Shown one piece after another: positions 14,647 through 22,712 of a DNA stretch of 41,705 bases. Where the stretch lies: assembly GCF_001005085.2 (NCBI RefSeq), contig NZ_LBMU02000084.1:1-41705 (forward strand), read 5' to 3'. The position numbers and the translations under genes are program-made. The notes below the pieces were generated by a model. The model saw nothing but the letters and a program-made list of their open reading frames with translations, was not told the DNA's origin and ran no database searches. Source of the DNA: Streptomyces humi. GTDB lineage: Bacteria; Actinomycetota; Actinomycetes; Streptomycetales; Streptomycetaceae. How positions within the stretch are numbered: the first letter of the stretch is position 1; each line of letters opens with the position of its first letter.

Positions 14647-15831
14647 ATGGAGCGCCGTACCACCGACCCCCGCGCCGGCTGGCAGCGGACCGTCGAGGAA
14701 CAGGGTGTGATCTACCCCCTCACCCGCCATGCCGACGGCGCACTGCGCCCGTACTGGGACGAGAGCGCCTACTACGCCTTCACCCTCGACGAGGTGGAGG
14801 CGCTGGAGGAGACGGTCGGGGAACTGCACGCCATGTGTCTGGCGGCGGCGGACCACATGGTCGCGAAGAACCGTTTCGCCGACCTCGGCATCACCGATCC
14901 CCGGGTGGTCGCCGCCGTCACCGAGTCCTGGCACCGCCGTGCCGAACTCCCTTCCCTCTACGGCCGCTTCGACCTCCGCTACGACGGCACCGGCCCGGCG
15001 AAGCTCCTGGAGTACAACGCCGACACGCCGACCTCCCTGGTGGAGGCGGCCTCGGCCCAGTGGTTCTGGATGACGGACCGCTTCCCGGGCGCCGACCAGT
15101 GGAACAGCCTCCACGAACGCCTGGTCGCCGCCTGGCGCGAGCAGGCCCGCCTGCTGCCCCCGGGCACGCCCCTGCACTTCGCCCACTCCTCCGCCGACGA
15201 ACTGGGCGAGGACCTGATGACGGTCGCCTACCTCAAGGAGACGGCCGAACAGGCGGGCCTCGCCACCGACTGGATCTCCATGGAGGAGATCGGCTGGGAC
15301 ACGCTCTCCGGCCGCTTCGTCGACAACCGGCTCGGTTTCATCCGCGCCTGCTTCAAGCTCTACCCCTGGGAATGGCTCACCACCGACGAGTTCGCCGGTC
15401 ACGTCCTCGACACCCTGGACAACGGCGGCGGCACGGGCACGACGATGTGGATCGAGCCCGCCTGGAAGATGCTGCTCAGCAACAAGGCGCTGCTGGCGGT
15501 CCTCTGGGAGCTGTACCCGGGCCACCCGAACCTCCTGGCGGCCTACGTGGACGGTCCGAGAGAGCTCGCGGACGCCGGCGGCTACGTCAGCAAGCCGCTG
15601 CTGGGCCGGGAGGGCGCGGGGGTGGTCGTGCACGAGCCGGGCCACGCCCCGGTCGTGCGCGAGGAGCCGTGCTGCTACCAGGAGCTGGCCCCGCTGCCGA
15701 CGTTCGACCGCAACCACGTCGTGCTGGGCGCTTGGGTGGTGGGGGCTGAGGCGGCGGGCCTGGGGATCCGCGAGTCGGCGGGCCTGGTCACGGACGACTA
15801 CGCCCGCTTCCTGCCCCACGTGATCCTCTAG
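14647..15831 (+). CDS. Glutathionylspermidine synthase-like ATP-grasp ligase (YgiC-like)
   Basis: The protein has 394 residues. It matches the glutathionylspermidine synthase pre-ATP-grasp family: LPSLYGRFDLRYDG, KLLEYNADTPTSLVEA near residues 118-137, then the ATP-grasp part with EPAWKMLLSNKALL and SKPLLGREGAGV. Such enzymes form amide bonds between a carboxylate and an amine. It lacks the N-terminal amidase domain of true glutathionylspermidine synthase, and Streptomyces use mycothiol rather than glutathione, so the substrate must differ from the family name. It is probably co-transcribed and coupled with the preceding lipoprotein gene. There is little ribosome-binding site of its own. Confidence 0.9.
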   Translation: MERRTTDPRAGWQRTVEEQGVIYPLTRHADGALRPYWDESAYYAFTLDEVEALEETVGELHAMCLAAADHMVAKNRFADLGITDPRVVAAVTESWHRRAELPSLYGRFDLRYDGTGPAKLLEYNADTPTSLVEAASAQWFWMTDRFPGADQWNSLHERLVAAWREQARLLPPGTPLHFAHSSADELGEDLMTVAYLKETAEQAGLATDWISMEEIGWDTLSGRFVDNRLGFIRACFKLYPWEWLTTDEFAGHVLDTLDNGGGTGTTMWIEPAWKMLLSNKALLAVLWELYPGHPNLLAAYVDGPRELADAGGYVSKPLLGREGAGVVVHEPGHAPVVREEPCCYQELAPLPTFDRNHVVLGAWVVGAEAAGLGIRESAGLVTDDYARFLPHVIL

Positions 15832-15984
15832 TGGTGTGACCGTGTGCGCCTGATCGGCCGTGTGCCGGCGTCCAGATCGTCCTCGAGAAGTCAGGAGCGT
15901 TGCCTTCCTGCCCGGGACGGTGCGCGCTGTGCCCCGCTTCGATAGTCTGAACAGTTCTGTCGAGCAAGGCCGTTGGGAGTGTGG

Positions 15985-18174
15985 ATGGGTAAGGGCGGGC
16001 AGGACATGCCCCTTGAGGTTCAGCACATCAAGAGGGCGCTGCTGCGGGAGTTCCAGGACCGGATCTCCATGGACGACTTCGAGAAGAAGGATCCCAAGGA
16101 GCGCGAGACGGCCTTGCTGTCGAGAGCCGTGTCCGCGAAGGCCGCCCGTATCCTCGCGGACTGCACCTCGGACGAGGCGGCGGCGTGGGTGATCGACGGC
16201 CGGGACGACTTCGGCATCGACTGCGTCGCGTTCTCCGCCTCAGGATCCGAACTCTGGCTGATCCAGGCAAAGTGGAAGGACAAGGGGACGGCCGGCTTCG
16301 ACACGGAGGCGGCGCTCAAGCTCGTGCACGGACTGAAGAAGCTCGACAACCGCGATCTCGACCACTTCAACGAGCGGTTGCAGCTGCTCGCGGACCGTGT
16401 GCACGGAATCCTTCGACTTCCCACCTGCAAGGTGAACCTGGTCGTCGCTCTCATGGGAGACGGCCGTCTCTCCCCCGAAACCCGCAACATCCTGGACGAA
16501 GCCGCCAACGAGTTCGGCGGACACGGACGGACCGTGGAGTACCGGATCCTGGGCCAGGAGGACTTTCACCGGGCGATCCGGGAGGACCTGGAGCCGCAGC
16601 CGATCACCCTCAAAGCGACTATGGACCGGGAGTGGTACAGCCGCGAGACACCGTACAAGGCGGTGATCGGTGAGATCAGCGCTGACCAACTGGCGCGCTG
16701 GTACGGAGGCAAGGGCGACGACGAGGGCCATGACAAGGGGCACGGCGAGCGCCTCTACGACCGCAACGTTCGCAAGACGCTGGGGCTGACCGGGGTCAAC
16801 CAGACCATGGTGGAGTCGATGCTGGAGGACCCCGAAGGGTTCCTCTACCGCCACAACGGCATCACCGTGCAGTGCGACAGGATCGTGCAGGACTGGCACG
16901 CCAAGAGAGCGGTCGGCCAGCCCACCACCCTCACCCTGCACAATGCCAGCGTGGTCAACGGCGCCCAGACGGTGTCCTCCGCTTTCCGGGCGTACGAGAG
17001 GGACCCCGAGGCCGTCGCGGACGCGTACGTCCTGGTACGGATCATCTCCCTGGAGGGCGCGCCGGAAGGCTTCGGGCGTTCCATCACCAAGGCCACCAAC
17101 ACACAGAACCACATGGAGCGCCGGGACTTCATCGCCATCGACACCGTCCAGAGCGAGATCCAGAAAGACTTTCGCCTCTCCCTCGACAAGGAGTACGTCT
17201 TCCGGCGGGGTGAACTGGATCCGGCCCCCGAGTCGGGCTGCTCGGTCACGGAAGCGGCTACGGCCCTGGCCTGCATGCACCGGGACTCGTCGCTCGCCGT
17301 GCGAGTCAAGGGCTCCACGAACGCGCTGTGGGAGGAGGGCAAGGGAGGCGCCTACACCATGCTGTTCGGTCAGCAGCCGACCGCCCAGCAGATCTGGCGC
17401 GCGGTGCAGGTGTTCCGGCTGGTCCGGGACCAACTGACGGAATTGAGGGCGAAGTTCACTGGCCGCCCTGCCGCCGTCGTGGACAGTGGTGGTCTGCTGG
17501 TGGCTCACCTGGTGTTCCAGCGCATCGGGAGGGACCGGTTCGACGAGCCGGACGACGAGTGGGCCGCCGAACTCGCCGACGTGCCCGGCCAGGTCAGCGC
17601 CGTGCTTCTCTGCCTTATCACCATGGTCGACACCCTCTTCACGAAGAAGAGTTACGTCACCAGCACGTTCGCCAACGAGGGGCGCTGCGCGCAACTGGTC
17701 TCCGCGGTCCTGGGGGTACTCGAACGAGGCACTGGTCCGGATTCCCCCATGAACCTTAAGGCCCTCATGTCGGGCACCGGGCCGAAGCGGCAGCGGCGGC
17801 CTCAGACGGTCCGCCTGCTCGTCGACCACGATGCCATCAGCGAGGGCACCCCGCTCGTCTACGCCCCCAGCACCGTGGAGGAACTGGCCATCGGCGCCTG
17901 GCTCGACGAGGACCCCCGGCGCCGCAGGGCGAGTTGGGTGAACGACCGGAAGACCCCCATCCTCTGGGAGGCAGACGGCAAGCGCTACTCCCCGACCGGA
18001 CTGGTCTCCCAGATGTGGAACGCGGCCGACTGGAAGGAGCAGTGGAGCGCGGTCCAGGGACCCAAGCAGTGGAAGGTTCCGGGGGAGGGGACGCTGGTGG
18101 AGATCGCCGAGCGGCTCTGGCAGGAGATCGCGGACGCGGGAGCGGGAGAGTCGGAGGAGGAGAGTCCGGCGTAG
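15985..18174 (+). CDS. AIPR-family phage-defence protein with Mrr-like nuclease domain
   Basis: The protein has 729 residues. The N-terminal part carries a PD-(D/E)xK-type pattern: GID with D79 and Q94-A-K96, as in Mrr-like restriction nucleases. The AIPR (abortive infection phage resistance) core follows with its hallmark blocks: DRNVRKTLG.T.VN (about 259-272), FLYRHNGITV (about 286-295) and VVNGAQT (323-329). The C-terminal 200 residues are not recognised. AIPR proteins are defence-island components thought to cause abortive infection. ATG 15985 is chosen because GGGAG lies five to six bases upstream; an in-frame TTG at 15973 is less likely. It begins the accessory region after the ATP-grasp gene. 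Confidence 0.9.
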   Translation: MGKGGQDMPLEVQHIKRALLREFQDRISMDDFEKKDPKERETALLSRAVSAKAARILADCTSDEAAAWVIDGRDDFGIDCVAFSASGSELWLIQAKWKDKGTAGFDTEAALKLVHGLKKLDNRDLDHFNERLQLLADRVHGILRLPTCKVNLVVALMGDGRLSPETRNILDEAANEFGGHGRTVEYRILGQEDFHRAIREDLEPQPITLKATMDREWYSRETPYKAVIGEISADQLARWYGGKGDDEGHDKGHGERLYDRNVRKTLGLTGVNQTMVESMLEDPEGFLYRHNGITVQCDRIVQDWHAKRAVGQPTTLTLHNASVVNGAQTVSSAFRAYERDPEAVADAYVLVRIISLEGAPEGFGRSITKATNTQNHMERRDFIAIDTVQSEIQKDFRLSLDKEYVFRRGELDPAPESGCSVTEAATALACMHRDSSLAVRVKGSTNALWEEGKGGAYTMLFGQQPTAQQIWRAVQVFRLVRDQLTELRAKFTGRPAAVVDSGGLLVAHLVFQRIGRDRFDEPDDEWAAELADVPGQVSAVLLCLITMVDTLFTKKSYVTSTFANEGRCAQLVSAVLGVLERGTGPDSPMNLKALMSGTGPKRQRRPQTVRLLVDHDAISEGTPLVYAPSTVEELAIGAWLDEDPRRRRASWVNDRKTPILWEADGKRYSPTGLVSQMWNAADWKEQWSAVQGPKQWKVPGEGTLVEIAERLWQEIADAGAGESEEESPA

Positions 18175-18175
18175 T

Positions 18176-18213
18176 CCACGGCTCCGGCCCCGCCGGCCGC
18201 TGTCGAGCCGTGG
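18176..18213. terminator. Hairpin between converging genes
   Basis: Nine-bp arms (18176-18184 and 18205-18213) enclose a GC-rich loop that can itself pair. It lies directly after the AIPR gene and before the end of the leftward DUF397 gene, which suits a bidirectional terminator. Confidence 0.6.
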
Positions 18214-18236
18214 TCAGGCAAGGCTCTCTGCTTCGC

Positions 18237-18440
18237 TCAGCGCAGGTGGTGGACGAAAGCGGTCCATGCGCTGGGGGAGAAGGCGAGTGCTGAGCCGGTG
18301 GGGCGCTTGCTGTCGCGGACGGGGATGAGGGTGGGGAGGTTGTCGGCGACTTCGACGCAGTTGCCCTGCCCGCCGCTGTAGCTGCTGGCACGCCACGTTG
18401 CTCCCGGGTGTACGGGATGTATGTCGTGATCCTGGCTCAT
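18237..18440 (-). CDS. DUF397 protein
   Basis: The protein has 67 residues and is a typical DUF397 member: W-R-A-S-S-Y-S-G-G-Q-G-N-C-V-E-V-A near residues 16-32, a DSK motif and a C-terminal AFSPSAWTAFV. These small proteins are found beside XRE/DUF5753 regulators in streptomycetes (for example around whiJ) and are thought to act with them. The start ATG overlaps the stop of the XRE gene by four bases (ATGA), so the two are translationally coupled. Confidence 0.93.
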   Translation of the reverse strand: MSQDHDIHPVHPGATWRASSYSGGQGNCVEVADNLPTLIPVRDSKRPTGSALAFSPSAWTAFVHHLR

Positions 18441-19309
18441 GCGAGGTGCTCCTTGGCGGTGCGGCGGATCAGCCTGAGGGATTCCGTCGGAGGCAGCGCG
18501 GTAGTGCGGGCATCGTCGAACAGGGCGCGGTAGTAAGCGACCTCCGGTTCACGCTCCATCCAGATGTTGCCGGTCGGGGTCTCCGTCAGTACGAGGTCGA
18601 GCGATGTCACCTGGGGAAAGCTCAACAGCAGGTACGGGCCGAACATACCCGAGTGGGCACCGCGTGAGAACGGCAGCACCTGGACGGTGATGTTGGGGAG
18701 TTCCGCCATAGTGGCGAGATGCTCCAGTTGCGCCTGCATCACTGCGGGCCCGCCTACGTGCTGTCGGAGGACTCCTTCCGCCAGTACTGCCCAGAGCGAC
18801 ATGGGGCCCTCGGATGTGAGCCGCTGCTGTCGGGCGAGCCGCACCTGGACGAACTGATCGATCTCTTCCGGCGTCTTCCAGGCCCTCGACGCGACCGTCA
18901 CCGCGCGGCCGTACTCGGCGGTCTGGAGGAGTCCCGGGACCAGCTGTACCTCGTACGTTCGAACACTGTCGCAGATGGCCTCAAGCTCGATCTGATCGCG
19001 GTACGAATCACCCAGAACAGAGCCGTACTGATGCCACCACCCCTCGCGGCGGCGGCGGTTGGCTCGCTGTGCAATGGCGGCAAGGCGGTTGCGCGTCTCC
19101 GGGGCCTCGACCCGATAGGCGTGCATAAGTGTGTTCAGATCCGGGATGCGGACGGGTACGTGCCCGTTCTCCATCCGGCTGATCTTTCCCTTGGTGCAGT
19201 CGAGCAACTCGGCTGCTTCCGCCATGGAGACACCTGCGGTCTCACGGAACTTGCGTAGTTCGTCACCGAGTTGGCGCCCGAGCACGGTGGAGGGTTTAAC
19301 AGTAGGCAT
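18437..19309 (-). CDS. XRE-family regulator with DUF5753 domain (WhiJ-like)
   Basis: The protein has 290 residues. Residues about 11-70 form an XRE helix-turn-helix (LRKFRETAGVSMAEAAELL.CTKGKISRMENG). The remainder is a DUF5753 domain (WWHQYG, LVPGLLQTAEYGRAV, FVQVRLARQQRL, ITVQVLPFSRGAH). With the DUF397 gene downstream and the divergent ATPase gene, it forms the three-part cassette known from whiJ and its many paralogues, which influence development and antibiotic production. ATG 19309 has AGGAG seven bases upstream. It probably binds the divergent spacer at 19310-19497. Confidence 0.93.
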   Translation of the reverse strand: MPTVKPSTVLGRQLGDELRKFRETAGVSMAEAAELLDCTKGKISRMENGHVPVRIPDLNTLMHAYRVEAPETRNRLAAIAQRANRRRREGWWHQYGSVLGDSYRDQIELEAICDSVRTYEVQLVPGLLQTAEYGRAVTVASRAWKTPEEIDQFVQVRLARQQRLTSEGPMSLWAVLAEGVLRQHVGGPAVMQAQLEHLATMAELPNITVQVLPFSRGAHSGMFGPYLLLSFPQVTSLDLVLTETPTGNIWMEREPEVAYYRALFDDARTTALPPTESLRLIRRTAKEHLA

Positions 19310-19497
19310 ATGCGACTCCTACCAGAGGCCGGAGGTGCGGAGCGTGGCTCTTACTCGAAAGAGTGAAACAGGGCTGACAAGCTCTGTGCAACGTTGCGCC
19401 GATACATATGCTGCGGAATGCGCGCGAGTGGCCGCCCGGCACCTCGCAGCGGCGACCCGGCAACTTGATCAGCGGCTATCGACCCTCAGGGGGCGTC
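19310..19497. promoter_or_regulatory. Divergent spacer with candidate operators
   Basis: This 188-base region lies between the XRE gene and the ATPase gene. It contains the symmetric element ACTCGAAAGAGT (19353-19364; four-bp arms) and the perfect 10-bp palindrome GCAACGTTGC (19388-19397). Both are candidate sites for the adjacent XRE regulator. Promoters cannot be assigned with certainty. Confidence 0.4.
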
Positions 19498-20127
19498 ATG
19501 GCAGAGAGCCTCAGCTCGGACGAAGTCACCTTCCGGCTGTCCCGGTCCCCTCAAAGCGTGCCGCGGTCCCGGGCCGCGTTACACGCTGCATTGGGTGGCT
19601 GGCATGCCGATCAAGACCTTCTGGAAGCAGCAGAGTTGGTGCTCTCCGAGCTGGTGACCAACGCGCTGCGCGTGCCCGTGCCGAGGGACCGCCAGGTGGG
19701 TGTCCGGATCGCGCGCTCGCCGTCGGAAGGCCTGCTGCGGCTGGAGGTCAGCGACGCGGGTTCCGGCACTCCGGAGGTACGTGCGCCCGGCGATGAGGAG
19801 ACGGGCGGGCGTGGGCTGCTGCTCGTGGAGGCGATGGCTCACCGGTGGGGCGTCGAGGAGCGCGCGGAGGGGATCGGAAAGACGGTGTGGGCCGAGTTGA
19901 AAGCGCCGGACATGGTGGCTGTGCCCGGCGGGAGGGAGGTCGCGGCGGCCGTCGTGCGGCCTGGACAGCACGTGCGGGTGTGGGGTGAGTGGCACGTCGT
20001 CCTTACGGTGCGCACCGAGCCGTACGCGGCGGGTGGTCTCGCCGTCGTACTCGGACTGGACGAGGGCCCGGCGCTACGGGTGCCTGCGGCGGAGCCACTA
20101 GCGGTACGGGATGGTGGGCCGCTGTGA
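19498..20127 (+). CDS. HATPase_c_2 (anti-sigma-like) ATP-binding protein with TTA codon
   Basis: The protein has 209 residues. Residues about 10-140 form a GHKL-type ATPase domain of the RsbW/SpoIIAB class: ELVLSELVTNALRV (N box), LEVSDAGSGTPEV (G1 box), GGRGLLLVEAMAHRWG (G2 box). About 65 further residues have no recognised motif. It is the third member of a WhiJ-type cassette, divergent from the XRE/DUF397 pair. Leu28 is encoded by TTA (19579-19581), so translation should depend on bldA. ATG 19498 has AGGGGGC upstream; an in-frame ATG at 19408 is less likely. Confidence 0.9.
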   Translation: MAESLSSDEVTFRLSRSPQSVPRSRAALHAALGGWHADQDLLEAAELVLSELVTNALRVPVPRDRQVGVRIARSPSEGLLRLEVSDAGSGTPEVRAPGDEETGGRGLLLVEAMAHRWGVEERAEGIGKTVWAELKAPDMVAVPGGREVAAAVVRPGQHVRVWGEWHVVLTVRTEPYAAGGLAVVLGLDEGPALRVPAAEPLAVRDGGPL

Positions 20128-20310
20128 TCACCGTGTACCCCAGCCCGACTCGTGAGACGCGACATCAGCGGAGGCGCAGTACTCCCGTGAGTGATTCGTT
20201 GATCGCTGAAGCCCTGTCCCCGATCTCTGTCGTACAGTGAAAACCATGTCGCGTGAGCATTGAGACGCTTCCCGCTGGAGCTTCAGCCAGGCAACGAGAG
20301 AGGTGGCACC

Positions 20311-20904
20311 TTGGGCACCCCGGCTCACCACCCCATTCCCGTCCGTCGTGGGCACCTGCGCGAGGCCGCAGAGAGCATCGAGCAAGCCACGGGCATGAGT
20401 GTTGAGATCATCGGAGGAACACTCGTGATGTCCCCCAGCCCGAGCGGCAGGCACGCCGGGATCATCATCGACCTGCGCGATGCCATCCGCCCCGGGCTCT
20501 CGGCCGCGTACGAGGCGTTCGAGAACGTGTCCGTCCCGATGCCCGGTGATCCGGACGACTACGCGACCCCGGATCTGACCATCGGCCCACGTGCGTTCAA
20601 GGACGACGACGGCTGGCTTCTGGACGCCGACGCCGTTGAGTTGGCCGTGGAGGTCATCTCTCCGACCGAGCGGCTCAAGGGCATCAACGAGAAGACGGCG
20701 TGGTACGCGGCGGCGGGCGTCGCTCTCCTCTTGCAGGTCGACCCGCGGACAGGTACGTGGTCGCTGTTCGGCCGCCCGGGGGAAGGCGAGTACAGGAGCG
20801 TCGTCCACGGCAAGTACGGCGAAGATGTGCCGTTGCCTGCCGAGCTCGGTGGCGACCTGTCCACGGTCGGCCTGGGCCTGTACGGGACGCGACCGGGTCA
20901 CTGA
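20311..20904 (+). CDS. Uma2-family (DUF820) putative endonuclease
   Basis: The protein has about 197 residues. It matches the Uma2/DUF820 family, whose fold resembles PD-(D/E)xK nucleases: DYATPDLTI carries the acidic residue of the PD motif, LAVEVISPTE the next acidic residue, and KTAWYAAAGVALLLQVDP the lysine and following strand. Such genes are abundant in Streptomyces and cyanobacteria, and their biological role is unresolved. TTG 20311 is chosen because an AGAGGTGG site precedes it; an in-frame TTG at 20260 would add 17 residues without a good site. It converges on the methyltransferase gene at 21037 with a terminator between. Confidence 0.85.
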   Translation: MGTPAHHPIPVRRGHLREAAESIEQATGMSVEIIGGTLVMSPSPSGRHAGIIIDLRDAIRPGLSAAYEAFENVSVPMPGDPDDYATPDLTIGPRAFKDDDGWLLDADAVELAVEVISPTERLKGINEKTAWYAAAGVALLLQVDPRTGTWSLFGRPGEGEYRSVVHGKYGEDVPLPAELGGDLSTVGLGLYGTRPGH

Positions 20905-20909
20905 CCGCA

Positions 20910-20945
20910 GCGTGCCCTCCCCGCGAGAAATCGGGGCGGGCACGC
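20910..20945. terminator. Bidirectional hairpin terminator
   Basis: Fourteen-bp arms (20910-20923 and 20932-20945, one mismatch, eight-base loop) lie just after the Uma2 gene and downstream of the leftward restriction-modification operon. They fit termination in both directions. The remaining 90 bases before 21037 show nothing further. Confidence 0.75.
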
Positions 20946-21036
20946 CAGGGTGATCAGTCCTTGGCCGGGCCGCTGGGTGCGTGGCTCGTTGTCGACCGGA
21001 CCGAGTCCTACCGGCGACGCCTCTCTTCTCTTCGGA

Positions 21037-22557
21037 TCACTGTCCCGGCAACGCCTCAGCTACCTGGCGGAAATGGGCGGCTGCCTCGTCGAGGAGGTCC
21101 GCCACCTCGAAGGCGATCTCCTTGGGGGAGCCGAAGTCGCCCAGTTCCGGGGTCAGATGGGCCTTGAGGTCGAGGCTCGTCTTCGGGCGGGCGAGGAGGT
21201 CCTCCACCGGGTAACGGCGAAAACGTTTCGACTCGGTCCGTGCGGCGAAGCCCTCCTCGGGGAGGCAGGAGGCGACGAAGTCCTCGAAATCGGCCTCGGT
21301 GACCGGGTTTCCGGTGTCGGTGTGGTGGTTGCCCGTCCGGGCGTCGTACACCCAGAGGTCCTTCGTAGCGGGCTCGCCGCTCGGCCTGGGGGCGGACTTC
21401 GTGAAGAAGAGGATGTTGGACTTCACGCCCTTGCGGTGGAACAGCCCGGTCGGGAGCCGCAGAAGCGTGTGCACATCGCAGTTCCTCAGCAGGTTCTGAC
21501 GTACGGTGGCCGCCGCGCCGCCGCCGAAGAGGACTCCGTCCGGGACGAACACGGCCGCCCGCGCGCCCTGGGGCAGGGTGATCGCCAGGTGTTGGAGGAA
21601 GTTGGTGGGAAAGTCCCCGTAGGCCCAGAAGTCGTCGCGCATGGTGGCGTCGGGCTGGACACCGTTGCTCTTGAACGGCGGGTTGCAGATGGCCACGGTG
21701 GGCACGACACCGGACACGGAACGGACCACCGGGGACTTGCGCTTGAGCGTATCCGCGAGCCGGATGGGAGCGGGGTCGGCGAACGGACGGCCGGTGTGCA
21801 GAAGGATGTTGAGCATGGCCAGTCGGCACATCTGCGCGTCGAGGTCGGCGCCGGCGAGAGCGGTCGGCGCCAGCTGACGGTTCGCCGCGAGCATGGCGTT
21901 GTACGCGGCAATGAGCGTCGTGCCCGTACCACACGCCGGATCGATGACGATGTCCTCGGGGCCCACGCCGAGCACCTTCGTGATGGCGTTCAGGATGGGG
22001 AGAGGCGTGAGGGTCTGGCCAGTGTCGATCTTGAGGTCGATGTCGTCGCGGCAGTCACGCAGCATCCGGGAGAAGGCACGGCCCAACTCGGCCTGGGGGA
22101 CCGACAACCACCGGTAGGGGTCGATCTGCTCGACGATCAGCTTGTTGAGCTCGGCCATCCGGTCGAGGTCCCACGGCTGGGCGTCGCGGAAGACGACGCT
22201 CGCGGTCTGCCGGTCGGGACGGTCGGAGAGCTCCTGGTCGCCGAGGTCGTCCATGAGCGCGGACAGTCCGGTGTGCAGGGCGTCTCCGCTGAGCAGGGCC
22301 AGGTTCGGCCAGGCGTCGACGGGGGCGACGGGGGGGTGCGCGAACCGAGCCGAGCGCTGGGCGCGCTCGTGGTCCAGCTTGAGGAACAGCAGGTAGCCGA
22401 CGTGCTCCAGGAACTGGAGGCGCGTGATGGCGCGGGTACTGGTCTCCTCCCGGTAGAACTTCCAGAAGCGGTCCGCTATCGCGTCGCCCTTCCAGAGCCT
22501 CTCCGGCTGTACGCCTGCCGCCGCCGCGCCGTTGCCTCGGCCGAGCCCGTTGGCCAT
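21037..22557 (-). CDS. Second type I N6-adenine methyltransferase subunit (HsdM')
   Basis: The protein has 506 residues and is an HsdM-like gamma-class adenine methyltransferase. SAM-binding motif I is DPACGTGTTL (from D206), catalytic motif IV is NPPF (292-295), and the DVHTLLRLPTGLF block matches the first HsdM. It differs from it in having GQTLTPL where HsdM has GQYFTPR, and it is clearly a diverged paralogue, not a recent copy. It lies 155 bases downstream of hsdM with a weak ribosome-binding site, as the last gene of the R-S-M-M' series. No second specificity subunit is present. It may pair with the same HsdS, form a mixed complex, or be a specificity-free helper (inference). Confidence 0.9.
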   Translation of the reverse strand: MANGLGRGNGAAAAGVQPERLWKGDAIADRFWKFYREETSTRAITRLQFLEHVGYLLFLKLDHERAQRSARFAHPPVAPVDAWPNLALLSGDALHTGLSALMDDLGDQELSDRPDRQTASVVFRDAQPWDLDRMAELNKLIVEQIDPYRWLSVPQAELGRAFSRMLRDCRDDIDLKIDTGQTLTPLPILNAITKVLGVGPEDIVIDPACGTGTTLIAAYNAMLAANRQLAPTALAGADLDAQMCRLAMLNILLHTGRPFADPAPIRLADTLKRKSPVVRSVSGVVPTVAICNPPFKSNGVQPDATMRDDFWAYGDFPTNFLQHLAITLPQGARAAVFVPDGVLFGGGAAATVRQNLLRNCDVHTLLRLPTGLFHRKGVKSNILFFTKSAPRPSGEPATKDLWVYDARTGNHHTDTGNPVTEADFEDFVASCLPEEGFAARTESKRFRRYPVEDLLARPKTSLDLKAHLTPELGDFGSPKEIAFEVADLLDEAAAHFRQVAEALPGQ

Positions 22558-22712
22558 GTGTCACCCAGTCCCTGTGTGAAGTCCCTGGCGGGCCATCGGT
22601 GTCCGTACCGTCCGCACGGATACAGAGGCCACGCCTCCCGTTGCCAGGAGCGGGCTCCGGCAGGCCCTCGGGGCACCGGAGCCCGTGGGGGCTTGGCGGG
22701 AGGGGGACCGGG

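Noticed and set aside
15832..15984. Attachment site or tRNA at the left edge of the defence island
   Set aside because: No tRNA-like fold, integrase or direct repeat with the right edge could be seen.
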